Assembly: GCF_000227295.1 (NCBI RefSeq) | Contig: NZ_JH165054.1 | Location: 922,948-986,947, forward strand | Origin: Cutibacterium avidum ATCC 25577 | GTDB lineage: Bacteria; Actinomycetota; Actinomycetes; Propionibacteriales; Propionibacteriaceae | Reading direction: 5' to 3' | DNA: 64,000 nt | Part shown: in pieces, positions 17,948-27,224 of the stretch | How the letters are laid out: every line of letters starts with the position of its first letter | Position numbering within the stretch: position 1 is the first letter of the stretch | Translations under genes and position numbers: made by a program | Notes under the pieces: model-generated | Told to the model about the DNA's origin: nothing | The model's input: the letters and a program-made list of their open reading frames with translations, nothing else | Database searches by the model: none

Positions 17948-19795
17948 ATGGCTGACGAGTCACACGGCGCCAACTCGCCGTCTCCACGTCACGCCGCCAG
18001 ACCGGACTGGATGGACGACCCGGAGGCCAACGAGGACACCCATGTCCTGCGTCGCGCGGACCTCGAGGCCGCAGCGCGAGGACCCGTGTCCTTTCCTCGT
18101 CCACGTCGCTCAGCCACCGAGCCCCCCATCAATGCCCCGCAGCCGCCCCGCGAGCCAAGACCATGTCCCACCCCGGCCCGACGCGCCGCGTCGTCATCAC
18201 CGGCGAGTAGAGGTCGGCACACCCCATTGCGGTGGAACGAGGAGGCCAGACTCAATCATGCCTTCCGCACCTGTCTGGGATGGACCGTTCTCGGAGCGAT
18301 CGTTCCCGGCCTGACCCTGTCTCGCAGCCGCACCCCACGTCGCCGGGTCGCGGGACTGACGGTTACCGGCTTCCTCCTCATCGCGCTAACCATCGCCGTC
18401 TTCTTCATCCTGACCAACCCGACGGTCGCAGCAACCGTCGTTGCACGTCCAAAGCTGCTGACCGCGCTGACCTGGGGCCTGCCGATCCTGGCCATCGTCC
18501 TGGTCGCTCTGCTCACCTTCTCCCACCTGGACCTCCGCCCCCGCGGTATCACCCAGGGCCAGCGATGGCTCTCGACCGTCCTCGTCACCGCGTTGTGTAC
18601 CACCATCGCGACCCCCTTGGCCGTCGCCGGGCGCTATGCCTACGACGGGGCACACATGCTCGGTCGGATCTTCACCGACCAGCGCTCCGGCACTCGTCCC
18701 TCCATCGACTACAACCAGGACGTCAAGGCCATTTGGGCCTCCAAACCACGGGTCAACGTTCTGCTCGTCGGAGCTGACGACACCAAGGCGCGCAACTACA
18801 GCGCCGATAATTCCATGAACACCGACACGATCATGGTGGCGTCGATCAACACCTCCAACGGTGACACCTCCATCTTCCAGATCCCCCGCAACACCGCGAA
18901 GATGCCCTTCCCGGCTGATTCGCCACTCCACCAGGACTTCCCTGATGGTTTTGTCGGGAAGGACGGCGACGGCAGCAACCCCGACTACATGGCCAACGAG
19001 ATTTGGTCGACGGTGTCGACCCACCACGTCGATCGCATGGGCGAGACCGACTACCCCGGCGCTGACGCCCTCAAGCTGGCCACCGGTGAGGCTCTCGGCC
19101 TCAAGATCGACTACTTCGTCATGCTCGACATCGACGGCCTTCAGAAGCTCATTGACGCCCTTGGCGGCGTGACCGTCAACGTCAACGAGCGTCTGCCCAT
19201 CGCTGGCAACACCGAGGGCAAGAAGCCCGACGGCTACCTCAAAGTTGGCCCTGACCAGCACCTCGACGGTTACCACGCCATGTGGTACGCCCGGTCACGG
19301 TCGGAGAGCACCGACTACGACCGCATGGGACGTCAGTCCTGCCTCATGAAGGCTGTTCTCGACCAGGCCAGCCCGCAGACCGTCCTGACGCGCTTCGAGT
19401 CGATTGCTGACGCCTCCGGTCAGATGGTCGTCTCCGACATCCCGCAGGGCATGTTGCCGGCCTTCGTCGACCTGGCCATCAACATGCGTGACGCCAACAT
19501 CAACCGCGTCGTCTTCACCAATGGCAAGCACGGGTTCGTCTCGGCCAATCCGGATTACGACCTCGTCCGCAAGCAGGTGGATGCCGCCATCCACGGCGTC
19601 TCAGAGTCCAGGAACAAGAACAAGCCGGTGACGGGAGCCTCGGCAGCCAAGCCCAGCAAGACGGCCACACCGACACCGACCCGGAGCGAGTCGAAGAAGT
19701 CCTCGCACAGCGCCACCCCAAGTTCCGCGTCGACCAACCGTGACGTCTCGCAGTCGGTGACTGACGCCTGCGCCTACAACCCTCAGGAGCCGTGA
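17948..19795 (+). CDS. LytR-CpsA-Psr (LCP) family cell-wall polymer ligase
   Basis: 615 residues. A Pro/Arg-rich cytoplasmic N-terminus (about 1-110) precedes three to four membrane helices (about 115-235). The LCP catalytic domain (about 260-430) carries VNVLLVGADD, MNTDTIMVASI, FQIPRNTA and DYFVMLDIDGLQKLIDALGG. Its arginines and aspartates are those used to bind the pyrophosphate-linked polymer. A Ser/Thr/Lys-rich tail ends it. LCP enzymes transfer teichoic acid, arabinogalactan or capsule polymers from lipid carriers to peptidoglycan. The start at 17948 has GGAAAGG upstream. Multiple helices before the LCP domain make it longer than the single-helix Psr type. Confidence 0.88.
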   Translation: MADESHGANSPSPRHAARPDWMDDPEANEDTHVLRRADLEAAARGPVSFPRPRRSATEPPINAPQPPREPRPCPTPARRAASSSPASRGRHTPLRWNEEARLNHAFRTCLGWTVLGAIVPGLTLSRSRTPRRRVAGLTVTGFLLIALTIAVFFILTNPTVAATVVARPKLLTALTWGLPILAIVLVALLTFSHLDLRPRGITQGQRWLSTVLVTALCTTIATPLAVAGRYAYDGAHMLGRIFTDQRSGTRPSIDYNQDVKAIWASKPRVNVLLVGADDTKARNYSADNSMNTDTIMVASINTSNGDTSIFQIPRNTAKMPFPADSPLHQDFPDGFVGKDGDGSNPDYMANEIWSTVSTHHVDRMGETDYPGADALKLATGEALGLKIDYFVMLDIDGLQKLIDALGGVTVNVNERLPIAGNTEGKKPDGYLKVGPDQHLDGYHAMWYARSRSESTDYDRMGRQSCLMKAVLDQASPQTVLTRFESIADASGQMVVSDIPQGMLPAFVDLAINMRDANINRVVFTNGKHGFVSANPDYDLVRKQVDAAIHGVSESRNKNKPVTGASAAKPSKTATPTPTRSESKKSSHSATPSSASTNRDVSQSVTDACAYNPQEP

Positions 19796-19851
19796 CGAGC
19801 GGCGCTTGGGCAGGATCTCCCTGGGTTGCACACCTCGCTGGCTGCCCCCGT

Positions 19852-19890
19852 GCAGGCGGGTGAGTCGGCTAGAGCCTCGCAGGCGGGTGA
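19852..19890 (+). repeat. Short direct repeat
   Basis: GCAGGCGGGTGA occurs at 19852-19863 and again at 19879-19890 in the 120-bp gap between the convergent LCP and LacI genes. No function is assigned. Confidence 0.4.
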
Positions 19891-19915
19891 CCTGAGCAGG
19901 TGAGGCCCGCCGTCG

Positions 19916-20932
19916 TCAGTGGTGTGGGGCCGCAGTACTCCCTCGAACGACCAGCGGAGCCGACACCATCTCCGAGGTGGGCTCATGACGAGCCCCCTGC
20001 AATTGAGCCATGAGTTCCTCGGCAAGACGCTGACCGATTGCGGCAAAATCCTGACGCACCGTCGTCAACGTCGGCCACACCAGATTGCCCAGGATGTCAT
20101 CGAATCCCACCACGGACACGTCCTCAGGCACCCGGACCCCCATGTCCAGCAGACCGATGATGAGGCCTGCCGCCATCTCGTCATTACTGGCCACCACTGC
20201 GGTCGCGCCGGCGGCCTTGAGGTGGCGAGCGGCCTCGCATCCCGACGAGGCAGTCCAGTCTCCGACGACGACGTCGGGAACATCACAGTCGTTGGTCTCC
20301 AAACACTCGTGCCAGGCTTGACGACGCACCGCGGCCTGGCGGGAGTAGGCCGGCCCGCTGACGAGGTGGACGGTTTGGTGCCCCAACGCCAGGAGGTAGT
20401 CGACAGCAGCGCGCACCCCAGCGGCTTGGTCGCACCCCACGGTCGAGAATCGGCTGCACGTCGGACCGGCCACGACAACCGGGGCGCCTGGCGGCACCTC
20501 GAGCTCGTCAAGTCGATCGAGCTCAAGACCCTCGATGATGAAACCGTCGACCCGCCCCGACATCCGCTTCATGGCGTGCCCGTAGGCCCCGACGAGGTCA
20601 TCGGTGGGCTCGAGGCGATCCAGGACGACGGCGAAATCACTACGCCGGGTGGCGTCGACGATGGCCTGAACAGTGCGCAGCTCGCCGGTGCGAGAAAGAT
20701 CCGTGGCAAGGACGCCAATGGCACTCGTGCGCCCCGAGCGGAGGCTGCGAGCGGCGAAATTGGGCGAGTACCCCACCTCGGCCATGGCCTGGAGAACCTT
20801 CTCGACGGTCTTCGGTCGGACCGCGTCAGAGTGATTGACGACGCGTGACACAGTCTGCTGAGATACTCCGGCAGCTGCGGCGACATCGCCCATCGAGGGT
20901 CGGGATGATCCACGACGCTGTTGCTCGGTCAT
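19916..20932 (-). CDS. LacI-family transcriptional regulator, probable galactose regulator
   Basis: 338 residues. The N-terminal LacI helix-turn-helix (about 13-60, SMGDVAAAAGVSQQTVSRVVN) is followed by a periplasmic-binding-like effector domain (about 70-335) with ending DDILGNLVWPTLTTVRQDFAAIG. It binds a sugar effector and represses nearby genes. Its position beside galK and a sodium/sugar symporter suggests galactose control, which is inference. The ATG at 20932 has GAAGGGTG upstream; the longer frame runs into galK-antisense sequence and is rejected. Confidence 0.87.
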   Translation of the reverse strand: MTEQQRRGSSRPSMGDVAAAAGVSQQTVSRVVNHSDAVRPKTVEKVLQAMAEVGYSPNFAARSLRSGRTSAIGVLATDLSRTGELRTVQAIVDATRRSDFAVVLDRLEPTDDLVGAYGHAMKRMSGRVDGFIIEGLELDRLDELEVPPGAPVVVAGPTCSRFSTVGCDQAAGVRAAVDYLLALGHQTVHLVSGPAYSRQAAVRRQAWHECLETNDCDVPDVVVGDWTASSGCEAARHLKAAGATAVVASNDEMAAGLIIGLLDMGVRVPEDVSVVGFDDILGNLVWPTLTTVRQDFAAIGQRLAEELMAQLQGARHEPTSEMVSAPLVVRGSTAAPHH

Positions 20933-21029
20933 CACAACACCCTTCACGACAGTGGGCCATCTGCCCGCATCCGGCTCGCCACCGCGTCCACCGTCGGACG
21001 GGCGTGGAACTGGCGAATTCTGGCCCACA

Positions 21030-22265
21030 TCATTGCACCCGGAGCGCGGCCGGACCCGGGGTGACGACATAGAGATCAGGGTGGGTGAATCCTGCGTCAC
21101 GGAAGGCCTTGACGACCTGCCTGGCAGCGTCGTTGCAAACGTCGCGGTCGACCAGGGCGATGGCACAACCACCGAATCCACCACCGGTCATCCGCGCGCC
21201 GAGGACCCCGGCAGCGCGGGCTGCGTCAACGGCGGTGTCCAGCTCGGGGCAAGTGACCTCGTAGTCGTCACGCAAGGAGTCGTGGGAGGCGTCCATGAGC
21301 GGTCCGACCTCGCGGATGCGTCCGGCGTCGACGAGCTTGGCGAACTGAGTGACGCGGTCATTTTCGGTGACGACGTGACGGACGCGGCTGGCCATCTCCT
21401 CGTCGTCGAGGGCTGACAATGCGGCGCCGAGGTCGCCGACCTCACGCAGGCTGGCGACGCCAAGAATGCGGCAGGCGCTCTCGCAGGCGCGACGTCGTGC
21501 CTCGTACTGACCGTCGACGAGGCGGTGGGAGGCTCGGGTGTCGATGACGAGGAGTTCCAGGCCGGCGGCGTCGAGGTCGAAGGGAACCTGACGAACCGAC
21601 CAGTCGTCGCAGTCAAGGAGGAGGGCGTGGCCGTCGGTGGTACGCAGGGACGCCGTCTGGTCGAGGCCCCCGGTGGGAGCTCCGGCGACCTCATTCTCCG
21701 CGGCGCGGGCGGCATTGACGAGGTCGGTGCGGCCAGCGTCAGAGTCGGACAGGCCGAGGTCGTAGAGATCCGCGAGAGCCAGCCCGACACCACACTCGAC
21801 AGCTGCCGACGAGGACAGACCTGCCCCCAGCGGGACGCAGGTGACGAGAGCAGCCTCGAACCCGCCGATCCCGTAGCCAGCCTCGCGCAGGGCCCATGCG
21901 ACGCCGGCGGTGTAGGCCTGCCAGCCATTGACCGACCCGGGAGCGATCTCGTCGAGGGTTCCCTCCCAGGAGAGGATGGAGTCGGCAAGCTGGGAGACGA
22001 GGACAACCTTGTCGTCGTCTCGACGTCGGGCGGCGACGTAGGTGCGGTGAGGCAGGGCGATCGGCAGGCAGAAGCCATTGTTGTAGTCAGTGTGCTCGCC
22101 GATGACGTTGACACGTCCGGGAGCGGCCCAGACGCCGTCGGGAGTGCCGCCGATGTGCTCAGCGAAGAGGTCACGGGCGCGGCCTGCGCCATCCTCAGTC
22201 GACCACGCCGTGCCAATCGTGGTGGCCTCGGGATCCGCCGCGAAGGCGTCAGTTGTCTGCGACAT
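21030..22265 (-). CDS. galK: Galactokinase
   Basis: 411 residues, GHMP kinase family. The galactokinase signature PGRVNVIGEHTDYN is at 49-62, the GHMP ATP loop is PLGAGLSSSAAVE, and the third motif is MTGGGFGGCAIALV. It phosphorylates galactose at C1 (Leloir pathway, cytoplasm). The ATG at 22265 has AAAGGAGCC upstream. It lies downstream of the divergent symporter promoter region and head-to-tail with the LacI gene. No galT or galE is seen in the window; the DUF4921 protein at 35863 is related to GalT but distinct. Confidence 0.95.
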   Translation of the reverse strand: MSQTTDAFAADPEATTIGTAWSTEDGAGRARDLFAEHIGGTPDGVWAAPGRVNVIGEHTDYNNGFCLPIALPHRTYVAARRRDDDKVVLVSQLADSILSWEGTLDEIAPGSVNGWQAYTAGVAWALREAGYGIGGFEAALVTCVPLGAGLSSSAAVECGVGLALADLYDLGLSDSDAGRTDLVNAARAAENEVAGAPTGGLDQTASLRTTDGHALLLDCDDWSVRQVPFDLDAAGLELLVIDTRASHRLVDGQYEARRRACESACRILGVASLREVGDLGAALSALDDEEMASRVRHVVTENDRVTQFAKLVDAGRIREVGPLMDASHDSLRDDYEVTCPELDTAVDAARAAGVLGARMTGGGFGGCAIALVDRDVCNDAARQVVKAFRDAGFTHPDLYVVTPGPAALRVQ

Positions 22266-22365
22266 AAGTGGCTCCTTTGCCCGTCAAAACCGTTGTCAGT
22301 GAGGAAGACCGTACCGCCGCTGCCGACGATGGCAACGGCTCGGTGGGCACTTCGCTCACTCATAA

Positions 22366-22379
22366 TGTTTACGTACTCA
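22366..22379. promoter_or_regulatory. Imperfect LacI-type operator candidate
   Basis: TGTTTACGTACTCA, with five of seven symmetric pairs around a central CG, in the galK-symporter divergent region. It is weakly similar to LacI-family half-sites. Confidence 0.3.
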
Positions 22380-22494
22380 AAAATAGCGGGTCGGGGTGTG
22401 ACCCTGCCACGTCGGGAGCCTATGGTTCCCCGAGGGGGCGGTGCCCACAACGCCGTCACTGCCCTCGTAATGACAGAAAGGACCACCCCACACA

Positions 22495-24204
22495 ATGCCG
22501 TTGGAGACGCTCATCAACGCGGGATTCGTTGACTACCTGATCCTGCTCATCTATTTCGTGTTCGTTCTCGGAATCGGGCTGGCTGCCAGACACCAGGTGT
22601 CCGACTCCCTTGACTTCTTCTTGTCCGGGCGAAGCCTGCCCGGGTGGGTAACGGGGTTGGCATTCGTATCAGCCAACCTCGGTGCCGTGGAGATCATGGG
22701 TATGTCGGCAAATGGAGCCCAGATCGGCATCCCGACCGTGCACTACTTCTGGATCGGAGCCATCCCGGCAATGGTCTTCCTCGGCATCGTCATGATGCCC
22801 TTCTACTACGGCTCTGGGGTGCGCTCGGTGCCGGAGTTCATGCTCAAACGATTCGGGCCGGCTGCGCACTTGGTCAACGCGATCTCCTTTGCACTAGCCC
22901 AGTTGCTCATTGCCGGTATCAACCTCTACCTGCTCGGGACGATCGTCCACGCCCTACTGGGATGGCCGCTGTGGGTCGCCCTCATCGTTGCTGCGGTGAT
23001 CGTACTTGCTTACATCAGCCTTGGTGGCTTGTCGGCAGCCATTTACAACGAGGTGCTGCAGTTCTTCGTCATCGTCGCCTCCCTGCTGCCGCTGGTCATC
23101 ATTGGTCTGCACCGTGTCGGCGGATGGAATGGACTCAAGGCCAAGATCACCGCCGCAGCGGAGGCCCATCCTGACGCCGTGACCCCGGCTGCCCAACAGT
23201 TGCATTCCTGGCCTGGACAGGCGCTGTCGGGATTCACCGACCCGGTGATGTCGGTCATCGGCATCACCTTGGGCCTCGGATTCGTGCTGTCCTTCGGCTA
23301 CTGGACGACGAACTTCGTCGAGGTGCAGCGCGCCATGGCGTCCGACTCGCTGTCGTCGGCGCGCAAGACTCCGATCATCGGCGCTTTCCCGAAGATGCTG
23401 GTGCCGTTTCTCACCGTGCTGCCAGGCATGCTGGCTGCGGTGCTCGTGCCGGAGATCGCTCGGATGAAGGCGGGCGAGAAGATTGCCGGTGGCGCGTCGG
23501 GCAACGTCGTCCAATACAACGACTCGGTGTTGTTCCTCATTCGCAACCTGTTGCCGACCGGCCTGACGGGTGTCGCGATCACGGGCCTGCTGGCGGCGTT
23601 CATGGCCGGTATGGCCGCCAACATCTCGGCGTTCAACACCGTCTTCAGCGTGGACATCTGGCAGCACTACGTCATCAAGGACAAGGCTGACGTCTACTAC
23701 GTCAAGGTTGGCCGAATCGCCACGGTCGTCGCCACGGTCGTCGCGATTGGGACCGCGTTCCTGGCGTCCGGCTTCTCCAACATCATGGACTACCTCCAGA
23801 CCCTCTTCGGGTTCTTCAACGCTCCGCTGTTCGCGACGTTCGTCCTCGGCATGTTCTGGAAGAAGTCGACACCTCACGCCGGTTGGTCGGGACTCGTCGT
23901 CGGTACTCTCAGCGCCGTGACGGTGTGGGTCATGAGCCTGACTGGTGTGTTCACCTTGCCAGGTCAGGGAACCGCGTTCCTTGCTGCCACGGTCGGCTTC
24001 CTCGCCGACATCATCGTCAGTGTTGTGGTTTCGCTGTTCACGACGCCGAAGCCGGCTGCGGAACTCGTCGGTCTGGTGTATTCGGAGACGCCGAAGGAGA
24101 GCTTCGTCGATCCGCACGAGAAGAGCCTCCCGTGGTATCGACGCACGGTTCCGCTCGGCATGACCGTGCTTGCCATCACTGTCGTTCTCAACATCATTTT
24201 CTGA
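22495..24204 (+). CDS. Sodium:solute symporter (SSS family), probable galactose/glucose transporter
   Basis: 569 residues with about 14 hydrophobic helices. Early motifs DYLILLIYFVFVLGIGLAARH, DFFLSGRSLPGW and ANLGAVEIMGMSANGAQIG are those of SGLT-type sodium/sugar symporters, including vSGLT. It imports sugar with Na+. Placement divergent from galK makes galactose the best guess. The ATG at 22495 is used; a GAAAGGA element sits rather far (about 13 bases) upstream. The stop is followed after 10 bases by a small membrane-protein ATG with a perfect GGAGGT, so the two are co-translated. Confidence 0.88.
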   Translation: MPLETLINAGFVDYLILLIYFVFVLGIGLAARHQVSDSLDFFLSGRSLPGWVTGLAFVSANLGAVEIMGMSANGAQIGIPTVHYFWIGAIPAMVFLGIVMMPFYYGSGVRSVPEFMLKRFGPAAHLVNAISFALAQLLIAGINLYLLGTIVHALLGWPLWVALIVAAVIVLAYISLGGLSAAIYNEVLQFFVIVASLLPLVIIGLHRVGGWNGLKAKITAAAEAHPDAVTPAAQQLHSWPGQALSGFTDPVMSVIGITLGLGFVLSFGYWTTNFVEVQRAMASDSLSSARKTPIIGAFPKMLVPFLTVLPGMLAAVLVPEIARMKAGEKIAGGASGNVVQYNDSVLFLIRNLLPTGLTGVAITGLLAAFMAGMAANISAFNTVFSVDIWQHYVIKDKADVYYVKVGRIATVVATVVAIGTAFLASGFSNIMDYLQTLFGFFNAPLFATFVLGMFWKKSTPHAGWSGLVVGTLSAVTVWVMSLTGVFTLPGQGTAFLAATVGFLADIIVSVVVSLFTTPKPAAELVGLVYSETPKESFVDPHEKSLPWYRRTVPLGMTVLAITVVLNIIF

Positions 24205-24214
24205 GGAGGTTGTC

Positions 24215-24487
24215 ATGCCGAACGGAACTTCCACGGCCCGTCGCAATCGTCGCAAGGTAGCCCGCGCGATGGATATTCGTACCGTCATTGGTGACTTGCT
24301 TGCGCTCTACGGAGCCATTCTGACGATCACTGGTCTGGTCAGGGGGGCAGACGCTCGAGCTGACGTTTGGGCGGGGATCTGCCTGCTCATCGCCGGGGCA
24401 GCGTTCTTGTTGTGGGTGAAGGTTCGCCCCATCGAGGTGCCGGAGGATCTCAGCAAGGCAGATGCTGGCAAGCATGAGGAGAGCTGA
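24215..24487 (+). CDS. Small two-helix membrane protein downstream of SSS symporter
   Basis: 90 residues. A basic N-terminus (ARRNRRKVARAMDIRTVIG) is followed by two hydrophobic helices (about 24-42 and 47-67) and an acidic tail. It is preceded by GGAGGT and lies 10 bases after the symporter stop. Small partners of this type are common next to actinobacterial SSS transporters. The function is unknown; an accessory subunit is inference. Confidence 0.72.
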   Translation: MPNGTSTARRNRRKVARAMDIRTVIGDLLALYGAILTITGLVRGADARADVWAGICLLIAGAAFLLWVKVRPIEVPEDLSKADAGKHEES

Positions 24488-24516
24488 CACCAGCTGGTTG
24501 AACTTCGTGCTGAGGT

Positions 24517-24549
24517 GTGGCCGGGCCGTGGGTGACGCGGTCCGGCCAC
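24517..24549 (+). terminator. Possible terminator of the symporter operon
   Basis: Eight-bp inverted repeat GTGGCCGG/CCGGCCAC with a 17-base loop, 30 bases after the small gene. The rest of the gap to 24720 shows no convincing gene. Confidence 0.4.
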
Positions 24550-24719
24550 GTCGTCATTTACCATCGCTTTCCTCGCACACCACCGACCCCGTCCTGGTCC
24601 GGGGCATGCATCGCACGTCCCCGTCCCCTCCTCGCCACATACACGTTGAACACGCAAGAGTGCCGCGGCATACCGAACTACTTCTGGAATGCCACGGCCT
24701 TCTTGGGCGGTGATCGGGG

Positions 24720-25205
24720 TCAGACGCTTTGACGGTAACCGCGTGAGTTGTCGAGGCGGTGTGCGACGTCGACGGCCAAATCATCCATTTCCTGAGGGTT
24801 CCCGACGCCGGGACGAACGATGTGAGTGCGCCCGACTTGGCCGTGGTAGAGGGTGAGACGGGATCGCGACTCCGTGAGGGCTGCCTTGGTGACCTTGTCC
24901 CAGGTGCCGCGACGATCCTGCCCAGCACCATGGATGTGGTAGCCCGTGTCATCGAGGTCGACGTACAGCTTCATATGGAGCATCGACCAGGCCGCCGTCA
25001 CCGCGAGGGCAATGCCACATGCGAGAACGGCAATAAAGAGGATGGTCACGGCTTCATGCCAGTTGTTGGCGATGCTGACGATCATGAGGACAGCACCAAT
25101 GATCGAAAGGATGCCGGCGATGACGAAGCCACGGATCGGAGGCTCCGGCGACATGACGTGCCGGGTCGTGCCAGGCGGAAGATCCGTGAGGTTCTTCTTG
25201 GCCAT
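24720..25205 (-). CDS. Hypothetical two-helix membrane protein
   Basis: 161 residues. Two membrane helices (about 24-44 and 50-73) are followed by a soluble domain with DLDDTGYHIHGAGQDRRGTWDKVTKAALT, which looks like a PH-type or photosystem-PsbP-unrelated domain seen in small actinobacterial membrane proteins. No function is assigned. The ATG at 25205 is selected because GGGAG sits six bases upstream; an ATG two codons earlier would overlap that site. It is next to tRNA-Ser(TGA). Confidence 0.68.
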   Translation of the reverse strand: MAKKNLTDLPPGTTRHVMSPEPPIRGFVIAGILSIIGAVLMIVSIANNWHEAVTILFIAVLACGIALAVTAAWSMLHMKLYVDLDDTGYHIHGAGQDRRGTWDKVTKAALTESRSRLTLYHGQVGRTHIVRPGVGNPQEMDDLAVDVAHRLDNSRGYRQSV

Positions 25206-25283
25206 CCCCATCTCCCGTCGCTGCAAGGTTGATCTGTGAGGGCTCGGCCCCCGGGTGCCAGGCCTGAGGGGCTGACCTCATGG

Positions 25284-25366
25284 CGGCGAGAGTGGGATTC
25301 GAACCCACGGAGGTTGCCCTCGGCCGCTTTCAAGGCGGCTGCACTCGTCCACTATGCGATCTCGCC
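25284..25366 (-). tRNA. tRNA-Ser(TGA)
   Basis: 83 nt class II tRNA. The acceptor stem is GGCGAGA/TCTCGCC, the anticodon loop is CTTGAAA (anticodon TGA), and the T-loop is TTCGAAT. It is the third serine tRNA in the window. Confidence 0.94.
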
Positions 25367-25530
25367 AACCGGGCTCGGCCCGGTGGTCACATCTTAGCCA
25401 TGATTCTCGACCATGACTCAACGGCATTATCCACCGTCTCGGCCAGGGGCGGGATGTGAGGCCCAGCTCCGGCGGCACCCACCCATCGGAACACGCGAGG
25501 ATCGAAGCCGCATGCCCCCGAGTCCTGGCC

Positions 25531-26442
25531 TCACTGCGCTCCCGGTTTCGTCAGCACTCCAATGAGTTCGTTGACCTTGAGTGGCTTGGAGGACGACCGC
25601 GTCGTGACGATCTCTCCTGACTGGTCACCCGATTGCCATCCGACCTTCCAGACCTCAGTCATGCGAAGGGTGTAATTGCCCGGATGCTGGTAGATGTAGC
25701 CGCAATGTGGAGATTGGGCGCGCGGATCGGCGTTTGCGGGACGAGGGGTCGAGTGGGTGCAGCGGATGGTCTTCTCGCCGGTTTCGTAAACGGTATCCAC
25801 TCGCTGTGCGTCGAGTGATACGACGATTCCATGTGCAGATCCACTCGCGGTGTGATGCCCAGCCCCCGGGTTGTGGAACCACAATGGCTGCCCTACCGCC
25901 GTGATGTTCCACTTGTTGGCTGAGGGACGCGGTTGGACGTCGACGACGGGTTTCGCCAATCGGATGCTCGTCGCAATGTCGACGGACCAAGCGCTAATTT
26001 GCTCAGGTGTGGGGCCGGCGGGTTTCGTCGGTGCAGGGCGTGGGGCTCGATGAGCGGGCTTCGACTTGCGATCGTGCGAATTAAGCCCCGGCAAGTACTG
26101 ATACCAGGTGATGGTCCGTACAGGTGCATCACTGAAACCCGGAGCCGGCTGGCTCTTAGACGGTTCGGGTGATCTTGGCGACGCGTGATCACGGTGCGGA
26201 TCGGCATGGGAATGACGGTGTTTGTGATGGGAGCCCCTGTGCCCTGGGGTGCCGTGCTTGTGCCCCCGATGATGGTTGATGCCGGGTTTTCGGTGGGTGC
26301 CTTGTCTGTGATAGATCACAGTGACCTTGCCAGTTTGTTCCCAGTCATCGTTAACCGCCCCGGACTCCGCGAACGCCTGCATCGGCATGAAGCCAACATG
26401 GAGAAGTGCGAGGGCCACAGACGCACACATCACTTTTCGCAT
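25531..26442 (-). CDS. Secreted histidine-rich hypothetical protein
   Basis: 303 residues. A signal peptide (about 1-25, MRKVMCASVALALLHVG..., cut after AFA) is followed by a strongly His-rich segment (about 45-90, with repeated H, K, R, G) and a Pro-rich linker. A C-terminal domain (about 150-300) holds two cysteines (IRCTHSTP and SPHCGYIY), likely a disulfide. No known family was recognised. The His cluster could bind Zn, Ni or Cu, but that is inference. Its start overlaps the end of the upstream lipoprotein gene by 13 bases, so the two are one operon. Confidence 0.7.
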   Translation of the reverse strand: MRKVMCASVALALLHVGFMPMQAFAESGAVNDDWEQTGKVTVIYHRQGTHRKPGINHHRGHKHGTPGHRGSHHKHRHSHADPHRDHASPRSPEPSKSQPAPGFSDAPVRTITWYQYLPGLNSHDRKSKPAHRAPRPAPTKPAGPTPEQISAWSVDIATSIRLAKPVVDVQPRPSANKWNITAVGQPLWFHNPGAGHHTASGSAHGIVVSLDAQRVDTVYETGEKTIRCTHSTPRPANADPRAQSPHCGYIYQHPGNYTLRMTEVWKVGWQSGDQSGEIVTTRSSSKPLKVNELIGVLTKPGAQ

Positions 26443-27083
26443 TTGTCGACCCGCCTCGAACTCGCGGCAGTCATCACAAGCCTGCCGTTCTTTCGATCCA
26501 TTGAAACGATGTTCCGACGCATAGTCCCTTCAGCCATCTCTTCGCCAGCGTCATCGACAAAGACCAACTGCCGCTGATCGGCACACGACCTCATCGTTAT
26601 CAAGTGCCCCGGTTCGGTCTTAATCCGAGACAGAGTCACGTCTCCAAAACCAGCCGATTCCGGAGTGACATGGTGGCCTCGCTTCTTGACTTTGGTGTAG
26701 TACTCCTGCAGGACTTCCTCCCACAGACCGTCTATCACTTCTTTCAGCCCCGCGGGTAGAACCTCCCCTCCACCCTGTTGCTCAAAAAGCAGCGACTGCT
26801 CCAAGTACGTCTCATAAACCTTCTTCGCCTCCAGGAACAACGCATCCTCCTTCGTCCCCGGGACCGGTGTCGCCGTCGCCTTCACAAACCTCGGCCCATC
26901 CGAACTCGGAGTCGCGGGCGAATTCGTCGTCACCACGCTCGGGGCTGGCGTCACTCCGCCCATCGAGCCAGAAGTGTCCCCAGCGCCGCCACACGCAGCC
27001 GCCCCTAAAACCACCACAACAAGGGCTGTTGCTGTCGCCACACACCATCGACAGCGTCCGCCGTGCTCACCATTCATCACCAT
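26430..27083 (-). CDS. Lipoprotein of unknown function
   Basis: 217 residues. A lipoprotein signal peptide ends in VLGAAAC (lipid Cys 31), then a Ser/Thr/Pro linker. The mature domain (about 75-215) begins with an alpha-helical stretch (FLEAKKVYETYLEQSLLFEQ) and continues with beta-rich sequence including LITMRSCADQRQLVFVDD. The pattern is reminiscent of NTF2/SnoaL-like folds, which is inference. The start is chosen among clustered ATGs at 27083 (others at 27077 and 27092). It is probably partnered with the secreted His-rich protein encoded downstream and overlapping. Confidence 0.68.
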   Translation of the reverse strand: MVMNGEHGGRCRWCVATATALVVVVLGAAACGGAGDTSGSMGGVTPAPSVVTTNSPATPSSDGPRFVKATATPVPGTKEDALFLEAKKVYETYLEQSLLFEQQGGGEVLPAGLKEVIDGLWEEVLQEYYTKVKKRGHHVTPESAGFGDVTLSRIKTEPGHLITMRSCADQRQLVFVDDAGEEMAEGTMRRNIVSMDRKNGRLVMTAASSRRVDKCEK

Positions 27084-27136
27084 GGCGACCATCCTGAAGG
27101 TCCGCGCACCCGTTGAGAACCCCCGCATCCAAAATC

Positions 27137-27165
27137 TGTGGATAACCCCAAAAATCTGTGGATAC
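27137..27165 (+). repeat. Tandem direct repeat with two DnaA-box-like 9-mers
   Basis: A 14-bp unit (AAAATCTGTGGATA) is repeated with a 20-bp period (27131-27144 and 27151-27164). It contains TGTGGATAA (27137-27145), an exact DnaA-box complement, and TGTGGATAC (27157-27165), one mismatch. It lies between the lipoprotein and oxidoreductase genes. Confidence 0.6.
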
Positions 27166-27224
27166 GGCCCATGGGTGATGTGAGGAATCCCAGCATCACT
27201 CCCGCCCTGTGGCAGGCTTGAAGC

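Noticed and set aside
24517-24732. Plus-strand frame after the symporter operon
   Set aside because: Begins in a terminator-like hairpin and overlaps the next gene's end; composition is not gene-like.
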